From: an uncultured euryarchaeote
GTDB taxonomy: Archaea; Thermoplasmatota; Poseidoniia; Poseidoniales; Poseidoniaceae
Direction: 5' to 3'
NCBI GenBank assembly: GCA_937897005.1
Contig: CALCOQ010000052.1
Coordinates: 1 to 7,035, forward strand
DNA: 7,035 nucleotides
Every line of letters begins with the position of its first letter. Positions within the stretch are counted from its first letter, which is position 1. A model generated the notes under the pieces. It was not told the DNA's origin. It made no database searches and was given only the letters and a program-made list of their open reading frames with translations. Shown here piece by piece: positions 1 through 6,086 of the stretch. The translations under genes were made by a program, and so were the position numbers.

Positions 1-29
1 ACTGCCGGCAAAGGGTATTTGTCTGAGTG

Positions 30-45
30 TGGCCCATAGGGGCCA
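30..45 (+). repeat. GC-rich hairpin abutting the start of the small ORF
   Basis: TGGCCC (30-35) and GGGCCA (40-45) form a perfect 6-bp stem around ATAG. Two more G-U pairs are possible (29/46 and 28/47), which would include the whole ATG at 45-47. No T-run follows, so it does not look like an intrinsic terminator. It could be the 3' end of an upstream transcript, a translation-control hairpin or a protein-binding palindrome. Confidence 0.4.
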
Positions 46-173
46 TGAGTAAAGAGAGTTCTCGCACTTTGAGTTTGATGATGACCGCAATGTTCCTGAT
101 CAATAATGAGGCTGATCAGTTGGTCAGTATGGCATACAACCATCAATCCAATTCTCTTCGCAATGTTCAGTGA
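45..173 (+). CDS. Possible small ORF, 42 residues, overlapping the next gene
   Basis: An ATG at 45 opens a 42-codon frame ending in TGA at 171-173. That stop overlaps the GTG at 170-172 of the following gene (GTGA), an arrangement typical of translationally coupled gene pairs. The peptide has a short hydrophobic stretch (about residues 9-19, LSLMMTAMFLI), then a polar Asn/Gln-rich tail, and no recognisable domain. An in-frame GTG at 27 could extend it by six codons. The ATG directly follows a GC-rich hairpin (30-45). Residues 20-29 (NNEADQLVSM) resemble residues 2-11 of the next protein (NDDSEQIVSM), although they are read in a different frame. I do not recognise the family. The frame is short enough to be open by chance, so this is a candidate only. 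Confidence 0.25.
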   Translation: MSKESSRTLSLMMTAMFLINNEADQLVSMAYNHQSNSLRNVQ

Positions 174-175
174 AC
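165..175 (+). repeat. Short palindrome over the GTG start of the six-cysteine membrane protein
   Basis: GTTCA (165-169) and TGAAC (171-175) are perfect reverse complements around a single G at 170, which is the first base of the proposed GTG start. As RNA only a 4-bp stem with a 3-base loop is realistic. It is the weakest of the four start-associated repeats, and it also covers the stop of the upstream small ORF. Confidence 0.3.
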
Positions 176-1216
176 GACGATAGTGAGCAAATCGTTTCCA
201 TGGTGGAGTGGGTAGTTCTTGCTATCGTCGTGTTCTCCACAGTCGGCATAGGTCTGGATCTGGGTGGTGAGGAAGAAGTCGAGATGGAAGTGACCAATAT
301 CTCTGGCAGCATCATTCTCTCAACTCGTTCTTCCATGGATGCCATCGGCCTCGATGAATATGACCGCGGAGCAGTTGCAACCTTGGATATCGATGTTCGT
401 TCTGTACTGAGCGAAGGTTGTTTGGACTGTGTTTCTTCTCCGGTCGGCATTCAACTTCATGGAAGTGTAGTGGTCACCAACATCACTGGTGTAGGTGGTC
501 AAGGAAGGATTGAATCCATGCTTTCAGTCACTCATCTTCAGGAATTCGTGGATGAGGGTTTGGTCATAAGAGAATGGTTGAACGTGGATTGGGATGCGGG
601 CAGTGAATCCGTTCATCTGCAAATGATCATGACACATGATCCTCCTAGGTGGACCCTTGACGATAGATTCCATGCCTCATTTTCTCCTGTGGAAGGAGGT
701 GAAGAGAGCAGAGTTGGACCATGGCTCTTCGTAGAAACCTTGCTCGATCATTCTGTGCATCTACGAGGTTGTATACCAGATGCATTCACCTGTCATAGTG
801 AAACTGTACATTCAGTTGATCTCACATCCACTAGGGCAGCCGTCAGGGTGCCGTTGAAGGTTCAGCATCTCCAGTCCTGGGAATCAGTGCAGGCTACTCC
901 CAGCAGTGATGAAACACCCCAGTCTTTTGCGAACCTTCGGCAGATATTAGGTGTTGATTCAGAAGTTCCAGCCGAGATTCTTTCATGCCCAGCCACCGAT
1001 GAAGGTGTGTTGGCCATGAAATCCTGGCAGGTTTCAGACTCTGGTGGGCCGGCTTTTGCTCCATTGAACAGTTGGTTCGAGGCTCTGGAATTATCGAGCA
1101 CTACTTTCATTCCATCCGTTGGAACATGGACTGAGGCAGAATTTGATGATGGTGGATGTGGCGGACTTGTTGATGAAGCTGGTCACCTGATACTTGCAAT
1201 CTATTTCATTCAGTGA
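170..1216 (+). CDS. Hypothetical single-pass membrane protein with six-cysteine ectodomain
   Basis: This 348-residue protein belongs to no family I recognise. It has one hydrophobic segment near the N-terminus (about residues 14-29, WVVLAIVVFSTVGIGL), followed at once by a very acidic patch (E34-E36, E38), so it is probably a signal-anchor or uncleaved signal peptide. The rest is soluble-looking, rich in alternating beta-type stretches, with no second membrane segment. Six cysteines (C84 and C87 as CxxC, C201, C208, C273, C330) and NxS/NxT sequons suggest an exported, disulfide-stabilised domain, but this is inference. The GTG at 170 is used because it overlaps the stop of the upstream small ORF. 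The in-frame ATG at 200 (residue 11) is an equally plausible start and places the hydrophobic segment right at the N-terminus. No Shine-Dalgarno motif precedes either. The gene ends 103 bases before a promoter-preceded giant surface-protein gene. Confidence 0.8.
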   Translation: MNDDSEQIVSMVEWVVLAIVVFSTVGIGLDLGGEEEVEMEVTNISGSIILSTRSSMDAIGLDEYDRGAVATLDIDVRSVLSEGCLDCVSSPVGIQLHGSVVVTNITGVGGQGRIESMLSVTHLQEFVDEGLVIREWLNVDWDAGSESVHLQMIMTHDPPRWTLDDRFHASFSPVEGGEESRVGPWLFVETLLDHSVHLRGCIPDAFTCHSETVHSVDLTSTRAAVRVPLKVQHLQSWESVQATPSSDETPQSFANLRQILGVDSEVPAEILSCPATDEGVLAMKSWQVSDSGGPAFAPLNSWFEALELSSTTFIPSVGTWTEAEFDDGGCGGLVDEAGHLILAIYFIQ

Positions 1217-1256
1217 AGGGTGTCTTTCTCAAGAAATTCCTGGATTTCCATCTATG
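1217..1256 (+). other. Intergenic segment after the six-cysteine protein gene; no clear terminator
   Basis: This short stretch between the TGA at 1214-1216 and the promoter holds only weak inverted repeats, such as TTTCT/AGAAA at 1225-1229 and 1232-1236 and GAAAT/ATTTC at 1233-1237 and 1244-1248. There is no T-run of the kind used by archaeal terminators. I see no gene or RNA in it. Confidence 0.4.
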
Positions 1257-1271
1257 ATGGAAAATATATTT
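1257..1271 (+). promoter_or_regulatory. Archaeal TATA box with BRE-like purine element for the giant surface-protein gene
   Basis: An A/T run (AAAATATATTT, 1261-1271) directly follows a purine-rich GATGGAAAA stretch, matching the usual archaeal order of BRE then TATA box. Its centre lies about 54 bases before the ATG at 1320. Initiation about 25 bases downstream of the TATA centre would start the RNA near 1290 and leave a leader of roughly 30 bases. It is the only clear A/T promoter-like element I see between genes, and it would serve the surface-protein gene and probably the RND gene behind it. The start site is inferred, not seen. Confidence 0.6.
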
Positions 1272-1305
1272 GAAAAATGAAGCCAATACTCATACATATC
1301 AGATG

Positions 1306-1324
1306 TTCATGGACGGGACATGAA
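1306..1324 (+). repeat. Inverted repeat enclosing the start codon of the surface-protein gene
   Basis: TTCATG (1306-1311) and CATGAA (1319-1324) are perfect reverse complements separated by GACGGGA. The ATG at 1320-1322 is entirely within the right arm. In RNA this is a 6-bp stem with a 7-base loop, which could mask the start codon or act as a DNA site. CATG is itself a palindrome, which makes a match of this kind easier by chance. Confidence 0.5.
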
Positions 1325-4300
1325 GCGCGCCGCAGTTACAGTGGTTTTTCTGATGTTGTGCATGTCTTTGCCGGCAAGCATCGCAGATATACCAGCCCCG
1401 AATGACAGTAATGGAAATGATCATCTGAGTGTTGACGGATTCGTCACCACCAAGTTCGCAAGTGTGGGCTCAGATGTAGTAATCAATGCCCTGACCAGAG
1501 GACACAGCAGTACCACTTTGGTGACTGCAGAGATTCTCCATTTTGACCAGGACCCCATCGATATCATCACTTCAGGCAATCCTTTCGTTGGGGAAGGAAC
1601 AGTCATCGATATGATTTCACTGCAGAGTACTGGGCCCCATGAAGATGATGCAGATACCATGGTCTGGGAAGGGACCTACGTCATTCCAGTGAATGCTCTT
1701 GGAGGAGCATATAGAGCCAGAGTCATCGCAGAGGATGGGTGCTGTCTTAGAGCGGTTGACGATTCTACACAATTGCCCAACGTCTTCCGTGGAGAACTTG
1801 AGAAGGTTTTGGAAGCGGTCGCTGAAGGTTGGGAAGATTATGGCCCTGCCGAGGATATCAGATATGAATTCCAATCATTGGATGATATTGCTGAGGACAA
1901 TGGCGGATGGTCTACATTTGTCTCTACTGCCAGCAAGAGAGCAGGAAGTGGAGAGAGCGCCGAGTTGTGGCAGGAGATGCTCGATGCTGGGCGAGAACAG
2001 TATGAGATGGAGGCAGGAGCCAATTTCCTTGAGACTTTGATGGAATTCTTTGATTCTGAAGATGTTGATGCTACAATGGCAATGGTTACTGGATTGATGA
2101 CTTATCTTCATGAGTTCCCATTTCCAAGAACTTTTGACGATTTTGATGAACTCGGAGAATATCTGATGGCTGTTGATCCGATTGAGAATTTCACACGATT
2201 TGAGGGAACCACAGATTTCGAGGCTGCGTACAATGCCATGTTGGGCAGCAATGAATGGACAGCACTGGAGGCTGCGTTTGACGACCTTGTGAACATGCGC
2301 AAGCCATTCGAGGCTACACAAATCATCTTGCATAACATTGCTCTTCTAGCGGTATCTGTCCACCCAGAGGCTATCATGGAGGGGATGATGACATACTTTG
2401 AACCATTGATGGAGGGGGATTTCGATAATATGTTCCCGATCCAGAAACTCATCGTCAGATGGATTGAGATGGCGGAACATCTCGATGATGAAACAGATGT
2501 TCAGGATACGAATGGTGATGATTTTCCCGACAAGATCATCTGGCAATACGAGAAGTTGCTCGAAACCCCTGAGGGACAGGCATGGTCTGCTAAGATGACA
2601 TCCGGTGATAACTGGGTGAACGATGTCTTCGACAATTTCAATTCCCTTCCTGAAGATGTAATGAAGATAGGATATGATGCAGCCATAGACCTGATGGAAG
2701 AAAGCGATATCCTTCCGAAAATGGAGGTCTTTGGTTCCTGGATGCGAAATGCAACTTTCGGATATGATGGGGCATATTGGCCACCTGAGGTTGAAGAAGC
2801 GGAAGAGGAGGATGATGAGCCGTCATCAGGGGGACCCACTTCTTCTGCCGTTGGGTCTGTCCAATTCAATTTCGATGATATCAGCACTTCCAAGTACGAC
2901 AAGAACGTTCTTGATATCGGGGTTGAGTTGGGCTTCTGGGGTCCATGGGAAGATTCAGACTACCCAAGTAAGTTCACCATGAGCATGACAAATAATCACG
3001 GTGACACCGTTTCGACTGATCTGGATCAGAGTGATCATGATCGTCATCGATACTATGGGCGAATGACTGCGACCAACATCGAAGAAGCGGTGTGGCAATT
3101 CTCTGAACCTATGGAGGATTACGAACCTGATTGTGCTGATGATGGATGCACTATCGACAATGCCGAACTACACTTGGAGAATCTACGCCCATCGATGATG
3201 GAATCCATGTCATGGGAGACTACCGATGAATTGTTCATGGTTTCAGCACTTGGTGTTCTTGTCGATCAGGATGAAACAACCTTGGCCTCTGCTCCCTATA
3301 CAGTAAACACGCTTTCTTACGATGCAGTTGGTCCAATCCAAGGTGCGGAAGTAGACATCGCCATCATTCGCGCATCTCCACAAGCTGCTGAAGATGCCTT
3401 TTCAGCCCTTGAACCGGAGGGGGAGATCGATCTGACTATCGAAGAGCCTTCGACCTTCGAGGCTAGATACACTGGAGGAGACCTTGATGGAGACCTCTAT
3501 GCATATCTGCAGAATTTTGGTGATTGGGAAGATGATGAACGGGCCCGTGCACATCCCCAAGCCATTCATCTGGATGAAGAGGGTGATTACGAGATTGAAG
3601 GACAAGGTTCGTTCTGGGATGGTAGTGACATACTTCCATATCCTGATCGAGGATTGGTTGAGGTGATTACTGAAGGCACCACAGACAGTGGTCTTGGTTT
3701 CACCTTCTGGCAGCAGATTCCGCTACCTGGAAGTAGTGGATGCGCTCGTTCGGAAGGTAATGGTGACGGTAGTAGTTGGGTCAATATTGGATGGAGATAC
3801 GAAAATTTCCGGTTGGAGACAGACGATGATTGGGAAGAATTTGATAAGCCAGACCTGAAATCCCTCAATATCGATTGGGGAGATGGAGAGAGTTTTCACC
3901 AGAACATGGAGAACAATTACTACGAAGACGGATGGGAAAGTTATGATTATGGCGAAGATCAAGAGGATGAATATTGGATCACAGTGACATATACTGATGT
4001 CAACGAAAACTCGGTTGAGCATTATTTCCAATATCAAAAGGACATGGGTTTCTACAATGAACGTGATGACTATCATACAGGTTGGTATGATCAAGGCTAT
4101 TGTGAACTTTACAGCAGCACTGATGTCATGCCTTCACCTGAGATAATTGACAGTTTCATCACCGATGGTCCGGCTGAAGTGATGACTGAACAGATATTCA
4201 CCTCCAACAGTGATGGTGAAGCAAGTCTATCGGTCACTCCTACATTACCAGGGGTTTACACCACCCTCGTCGGCTCAAAGTATACCCGTTCTGATGGAGC

Positions 4301-6062
4301 GGTGATACGTGGAATAGGAATGAACGTGGTTGCTGTGACCCAGGCTTCAGTATCTCTTGGAGGATTGCATGCGGAAACATCGATTGCTGGCATACCAGTC
4401 TATTCAGTCGAACCATCCTCTTCAGGTCTTGCCACGATATCTATCGCCCCTTCGGGTTTGGATTATTCGGAGTCTGATACTCATATGGCTTGGATGGGCA
4501 TTGCACCAATGGACCTCTCCGATCTATTCACAGATATCGATGGAGATATCTGGTCGGAACCGGAGGATTATGAAATTGAGTTCCAAGAGGGAGATACATC
4601 TCGCTCACAGGAGGTTCGGATTCACGCTCCAATTTCCATGATTGCGGTCGCAATCTTCTCTGAAGAATCCGAGATATTCCCAGTAGCGGTACATATGGGG
4701 ATTCTCTTGAATGACCCCGGTCTTCTGGAGATGACAGGTTCACTAGGCCCAGGTCAGATCACGAACATCGCTTTGGCAGCGGATGAGGGAGAAGCATCGC
4801 GCATCCTTGCTCTTGCAGCCCCTCGATACGGTTTCGACCCTGCATCGCTTGATCTAGCATCATTCTCCGACCTTTTCTATGGAGAAGGTGTCAGGACTGA
4901 GGTCGATTGGATCGCTGCTGAGAGGAATGCTGTTGATACTTGTGTGGAATTGAGTGCATGGTATGAACATGATGATGATTACAATGTCAGGATACAGGTC
5001 AGGCAGGAAGAAGACCGATACTCCACGGATAGCCAATATTCCTTTGATTCTGATGATTTCGTTCTGCGTGATAGCAATGGCAACTCGGTATCACCTGAAA
5101 CGGATTGGAAGACTGAAGAATGGGATGATTGGGTCTACGCAGACTTTGATCTGGATCAGGGAATGGAGGAGGATTCAGGAGAGTTCTACACCCTATCCAC
5201 AGGTTCGGGAATCGGAGGATTCGAGATCACCATCAACTATGATGAAGGAGAAGATGAAGAAGATGGGCATTATTATGTTGATCAGGGTGATGATTGGAAA
5301 TGTTCCAGCGATAGACAGATGGATGACGAAGAGGAATTTGCCATGTTGGACGATTTCTTGGGAAGTCTGAATTCTGTTGCTTGGGGACAAGGAACCAGTG
5401 CAGACCTGCACCTCCCTGTGCTTTCCTCACCAAAGGACATGTACACCGTGATTGCAGTAGCGCAACAAGGTGAAGGAGATTCTGCGACGATCATGTCCGC
5501 AGTAGGCACTCAGGTGTCGGTACCCAATCCTTTACCACCTGAGATACAGAATCTGACATTGGCATTCAGCCCACCGAACCCAGTGCCAGGAGATACTGTG
5601 GTGGTGACAGTCATTGATGAGAACAATCAGCCCGTGGAAGGCCTCTCAGTCCTTGTCATCAGGGACAGTATGACCTTGTTCAGTATCGTCTCAGATTATG
5701 ATGGTCAGGCGACATTCACCATTCCTACCGGAACTCTGTTGGTCAGAGTTGGTGGAGGAATGTACAATTCTGTGGAGTTGACAATCATCGTTACTGAAAG
5801 TGGAGTCACCATTGAAGGTGGTGGAGAACTACCCGGTGGAGATGATAATGAAACTCCGGAAGAAGAAGGTAACAACACGACCGGTGAAGATTGTGAGGAC
5901 GGTTCGATATTTGATCAACTTGACTGTGACGACGAAGATTCAGATTCATCAAAAGGCAGTAGTGACCCTTCCGGCGGTTTCCTGCCAGCCCCAGGCGTTG
6001 TCTTGACAGCATTGTGTTTGCTTGGTGCGAGTTTGATGCGAAGACGAAGCAAGGATGATTGA
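1320..6062 (+). CDS. Giant acidic surface protein with PKD-like and Ig-like domains and archaeosortase-type C-terminal anchor
   Basis: This 1580-residue protein is probably exported and anchored at the cell surface. The ATG at 1320 gives a classic signal peptide (KRAAVTVVFLMLCMSLPASIA, residues about 2-22). Domains in order: a beta-rich domain (about 38-150, C141-C142); a long, mostly helical region (about 155-480) with a thrombospondin-type-3-like Ca2+ loop DTNGDDFPD (396-404); an acidic hinge (490-512); beta-rich domains from about 515 (C605/C610), with DxDGD loops at 721-725 and 1072-1076; a PKD-like core (IDWGDGE 851-857, ITVTYTD 887-893) between C808 and C928; a second Cys-bounded acidic segment (C1208-C1328); an Ig-like or carboxypeptidase-regulatory-like domain (about 1408-1493); a disordered acidic stalk (1494-1551, C1525/C1536); and a tail of GGFLPAPG (1552-1559), a hydrophobic helix and RRRSKDD. 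That tail is the tripartite layout of archaeosortase substrates. No catalytic motif is visible. Adhesion, S-layer or substrate-binding roles are all possible. A TATA box precedes it, and an RND gene follows after 23 bases. Confidence 0.93.
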   Translation: MKRAAVTVVFLMLCMSLPASIADIPAPNDSNGNDHLSVDGFVTTKFASVGSDVVINALTRGHSSTTLVTAEILHFDQDPIDIITSGNPFVGEGTVIDMISLQSTGPHEDDADTMVWEGTYVIPVNALGGAYRARVIAEDGCCLRAVDDSTQLPNVFRGELEKVLEAVAEGWEDYGPAEDIRYEFQSLDDIAEDNGGWSTFVSTASKRAGSGESAELWQEMLDAGREQYEMEAGANFLETLMEFFDSEDVDATMAMVTGLMTYLHEFPFPRTFDDFDELGEYLMAVDPIENFTRFEGTTDFEAAYNAMLGSNEWTALEAAFDDLVNMRKPFEATQIILHNIALLAVSVHPEAIMEGMMTYFEPLMEGDFDNMFPIQKLIVRWIEMAEHLDDETDVQDTNGDDFPDKIIWQYEKLLETPEGQAWSAKMTSGDNWVNDVFDNFNSLPEDVMKIGYDAAIDLMEESDILPKMEVFGSWMRNATFGYDGAYWPPEVEEAEEEDDEPSSGGPTSSAVGSVQFNFDDISTSKYDKNVLDIGVELGFWGPWEDSDYPSKFTMSMTNNHGDTVSTDLDQSDHDRHRYYGRMTATNIEEAVWQFSEPMEDYEPDCADDGCTIDNAELHLENLRPSMMESMSWETTDELFMVSALGVLVDQDETTLASAPYTVNTLSYDAVGPIQGAEVDIAIIRASPQAAEDAFSALEPEGEIDLTIEEPSTFEARYTGGDLDGDLYAYLQNFGDWEDDERARAHPQAIHLDEEGDYEIEGQGSFWDGSDILPYPDRGLVEVITEGTTDSGLGFTFWQQIPLPGSSGCARSEGNGDGSSWVNIGWRYENFRLETDDDWEEFDKPDLKSLNIDWGDGESFHQNMENNYYEDGWESYDYGEDQEDEYWITVTYTDVNENSVEHYFQYQKDMGFYNERDDYHTGWYDQGYCELYSSTDVMPSPEIIDSFITDGPAEVMTEQIFTSNSDGEASLSVTPTLPGVYTTLVGSKYTRSDGAVIRGIGMNVVAVTQASVSLGGLHAETSIAGIPVYSVEPSSSGLATISIAPSGLDYSESDTHMAWMGIAPMDLSDLFTDIDGDIWSEPEDYEIEFQEGDTSRSQEVRIHAPISMIAVAIFSEESEIFPVAVHMGILLNDPGLLEMTGSLGPGQITNIALAADEGEASRILALAAPRYGFDPASLDLASFSDLFYGEGVRTEVDWIAAERNAVDTCVELSAWYEHDDDYNVRIQVRQEEDRYSTDSQYSFDSDDFVLRDSNGNSVSPETDWKTEEWDDWVYADFDLDQGMEEDSGEFYTLSTGSGIGGFEITINYDEGEDEEDGHYYVDQGDDWKCSSDRQMDDEEEFAMLDDFLGSLNSVAWGQGTSADLHLPVLSSPKDMYTVIAVAQQGEGDSATIMSAVGTQVSVPNPLPPEIQNLTLAFSPPNPVPGDTVVVTVIDENNQPVEGLSVLVIRDSMTLFSIVSDYDGQATFTIPTGTLLVRVGGGMYNSVELTIIVTESGVTIEGGGELPGGDDNETPEEEGNNTTGEDCEDGSIFDQLDCDDEDSDSSKGSSDPSGGFLPAPGVVLTALCLLGASLMRRRSKDD
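3741..4103 (+). other. Cys-bounded acidic segment A with PKD-like core inside the surface protein
   Basis: This region spans C808 to C928, exactly 120 residues apart with no cysteine between, and is very rich in Asp, Glu, Trp and Tyr. It holds the PKD-type signatures IDWGDGE (851-857) and ITVTYTD (887-893), about 30 residues apart. Classic PKD domains are roughly 80-90 residues, so this one is embedded in a larger loop-rich domain, probably closed by a disulfide. PKD folds usually mediate protein-protein or protein-carbohydrate contacts on surface proteins. The disulfide is inferred from spacing only. Confidence 0.55.
4941..5303 (+). other. Cys-bounded acidic segment B, likely paralogous to segment A
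   Basis: This region spans C1208 to C1328, again exactly 120 residues with no internal cysteine, and starts exactly 400 residues after segment A. It is Asp/Glu/Trp/Tyr-rich, with a possible metal loop DSNGN (1251-1255) and a strand-like FEITINYDEG near the position of ITVTYTD in segment A. The WGDG signature is absent. Sequence identity to segment A is low by eye, so paralogy rests on spacing, composition and similar flanking beta domains. Confidence 0.45.
5541..5798 (+). other. Ig-like / carboxypeptidase-regulatory-like domain of the surface protein
   Basis: Residues about 1408-1493 show the pattern of bacterial and archaeal Ig-like surface domains: SPPNPVPGDTVVVTV, then DENNQPVEGLSVLV, then SDYDGQATFTIPTG, and final strands LLVRVGGG and ELTIIVTE. 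The order PGD-strand-PV(x)G-strand-DGxAxF is characteristic of such beta-sandwiches, which commonly act as stalk modules near the membrane anchor. It is directly followed by the disordered acidic linker and sorting signal. Confidence 0.65.
5973..6059 (+). other. C-terminal sorting signal (archaeosortase-type, variant FLPAPG motif)
   Basis: This segment encodes residues about 1552-1580. It begins with the short motif GGFLPAPG, continues as a hydrophobic helix (VVLTALCLLGASLM, 1560-1573), and ends with an Arg cluster RRR and SKDD. It follows a Ser/Asp/Glu/Gly-rich stalk. The layout matches known PGF-CTERM and related archaeal signals recognised by archaeosortases, where the tail is cleaved and often replaced by a lipid. 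The motif here differs from canonical PGF. Processing by a cognate archaeosortase is inferred, as none is encoded in this window. Confidence 0.7.
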
Positions 6063-6063
6063 G

Positions 6064-6086
6064 TATAGGGTTCAGGACTCCCTATA
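6064..6086 (+). repeat. Perfect 7-bp inverted repeat between the surface-protein and RND genes, reaching the start codon
   Basis: TATAGGG (6064-6070) and CCCTATA (6080-6086) are perfect reverse complements around the 9-base loop TTCAGGACT. The last base is the A of the RND start codon. One further G-U pair (6063/6087) would bring its U into the stem. The only Shine-Dalgarno-like bases (AGGA, 6074-6077) lie in the loop. Possible roles are control of translation of the second cistron, an RNA processing site, or a regulator-binding site. No U-tract follows, so a terminator is unlikely. Confidence 0.55.

Noticed and set aside
1..46. Possible divergent gene on the minus strand starting at ATG 46 (MAPMGHTQT...) and running off the left edge
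   Set aside because: Only 15 codons are visible, with no TATA box or ribosome site upstream; it cannot be told from chance.
1..52. Possible 3' end of an upstream + strand gene
   Set aside because: All three frames stop within 52 bases (24-26, 37-39, 50-52) and none has recognisable protein content, so none can be chosen.
170..260. Type IV pilin / class III signal peptide at the start of the six-cysteine protein (Glu 13 before a hydrophobic run)
   Set aside because: There is no Lys/Arg-Gly/Ala cleavage motif before the hydrophobic segment, and the residue at the required -1 position would be Ile; a plain signal anchor fits better.
692..745. Strong internal Shine-Dalgarno-like run (GGAAGGAGGTGAAG, about 691-704) followed by an ATG at 721
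   Set aside because: The frame from this ATG closes after 25 codons, the spacing of about 20 bases is too long, and the bases are explained by the VEGGEE codons of the six-cysteine protein.
1225..1248. Weak hairpins TTTCT/AGAAA and GAAAT/ATTTC after the six-cysteine protein gene as a terminator
   Set aside because: Stems are short and A/T-rich, with loops too small or bulged, and no T-run follows.
1277..1319. Alternative ATGs at 1277, 1303 and 1309 for the giant protein
   Set aside because: All are out of frame with the signal peptide; the ATG at 1320 gives a typical signal sequence.
5239..5274. GAA/GAT-rich simple-sequence tracts (also 2787-2820 and 4959-4982) as DNA repeats
   Set aside because: They are in frame and encode Asp/Glu clusters typical of this acidic protein; there is no perfect repeat unit beyond codon bias.
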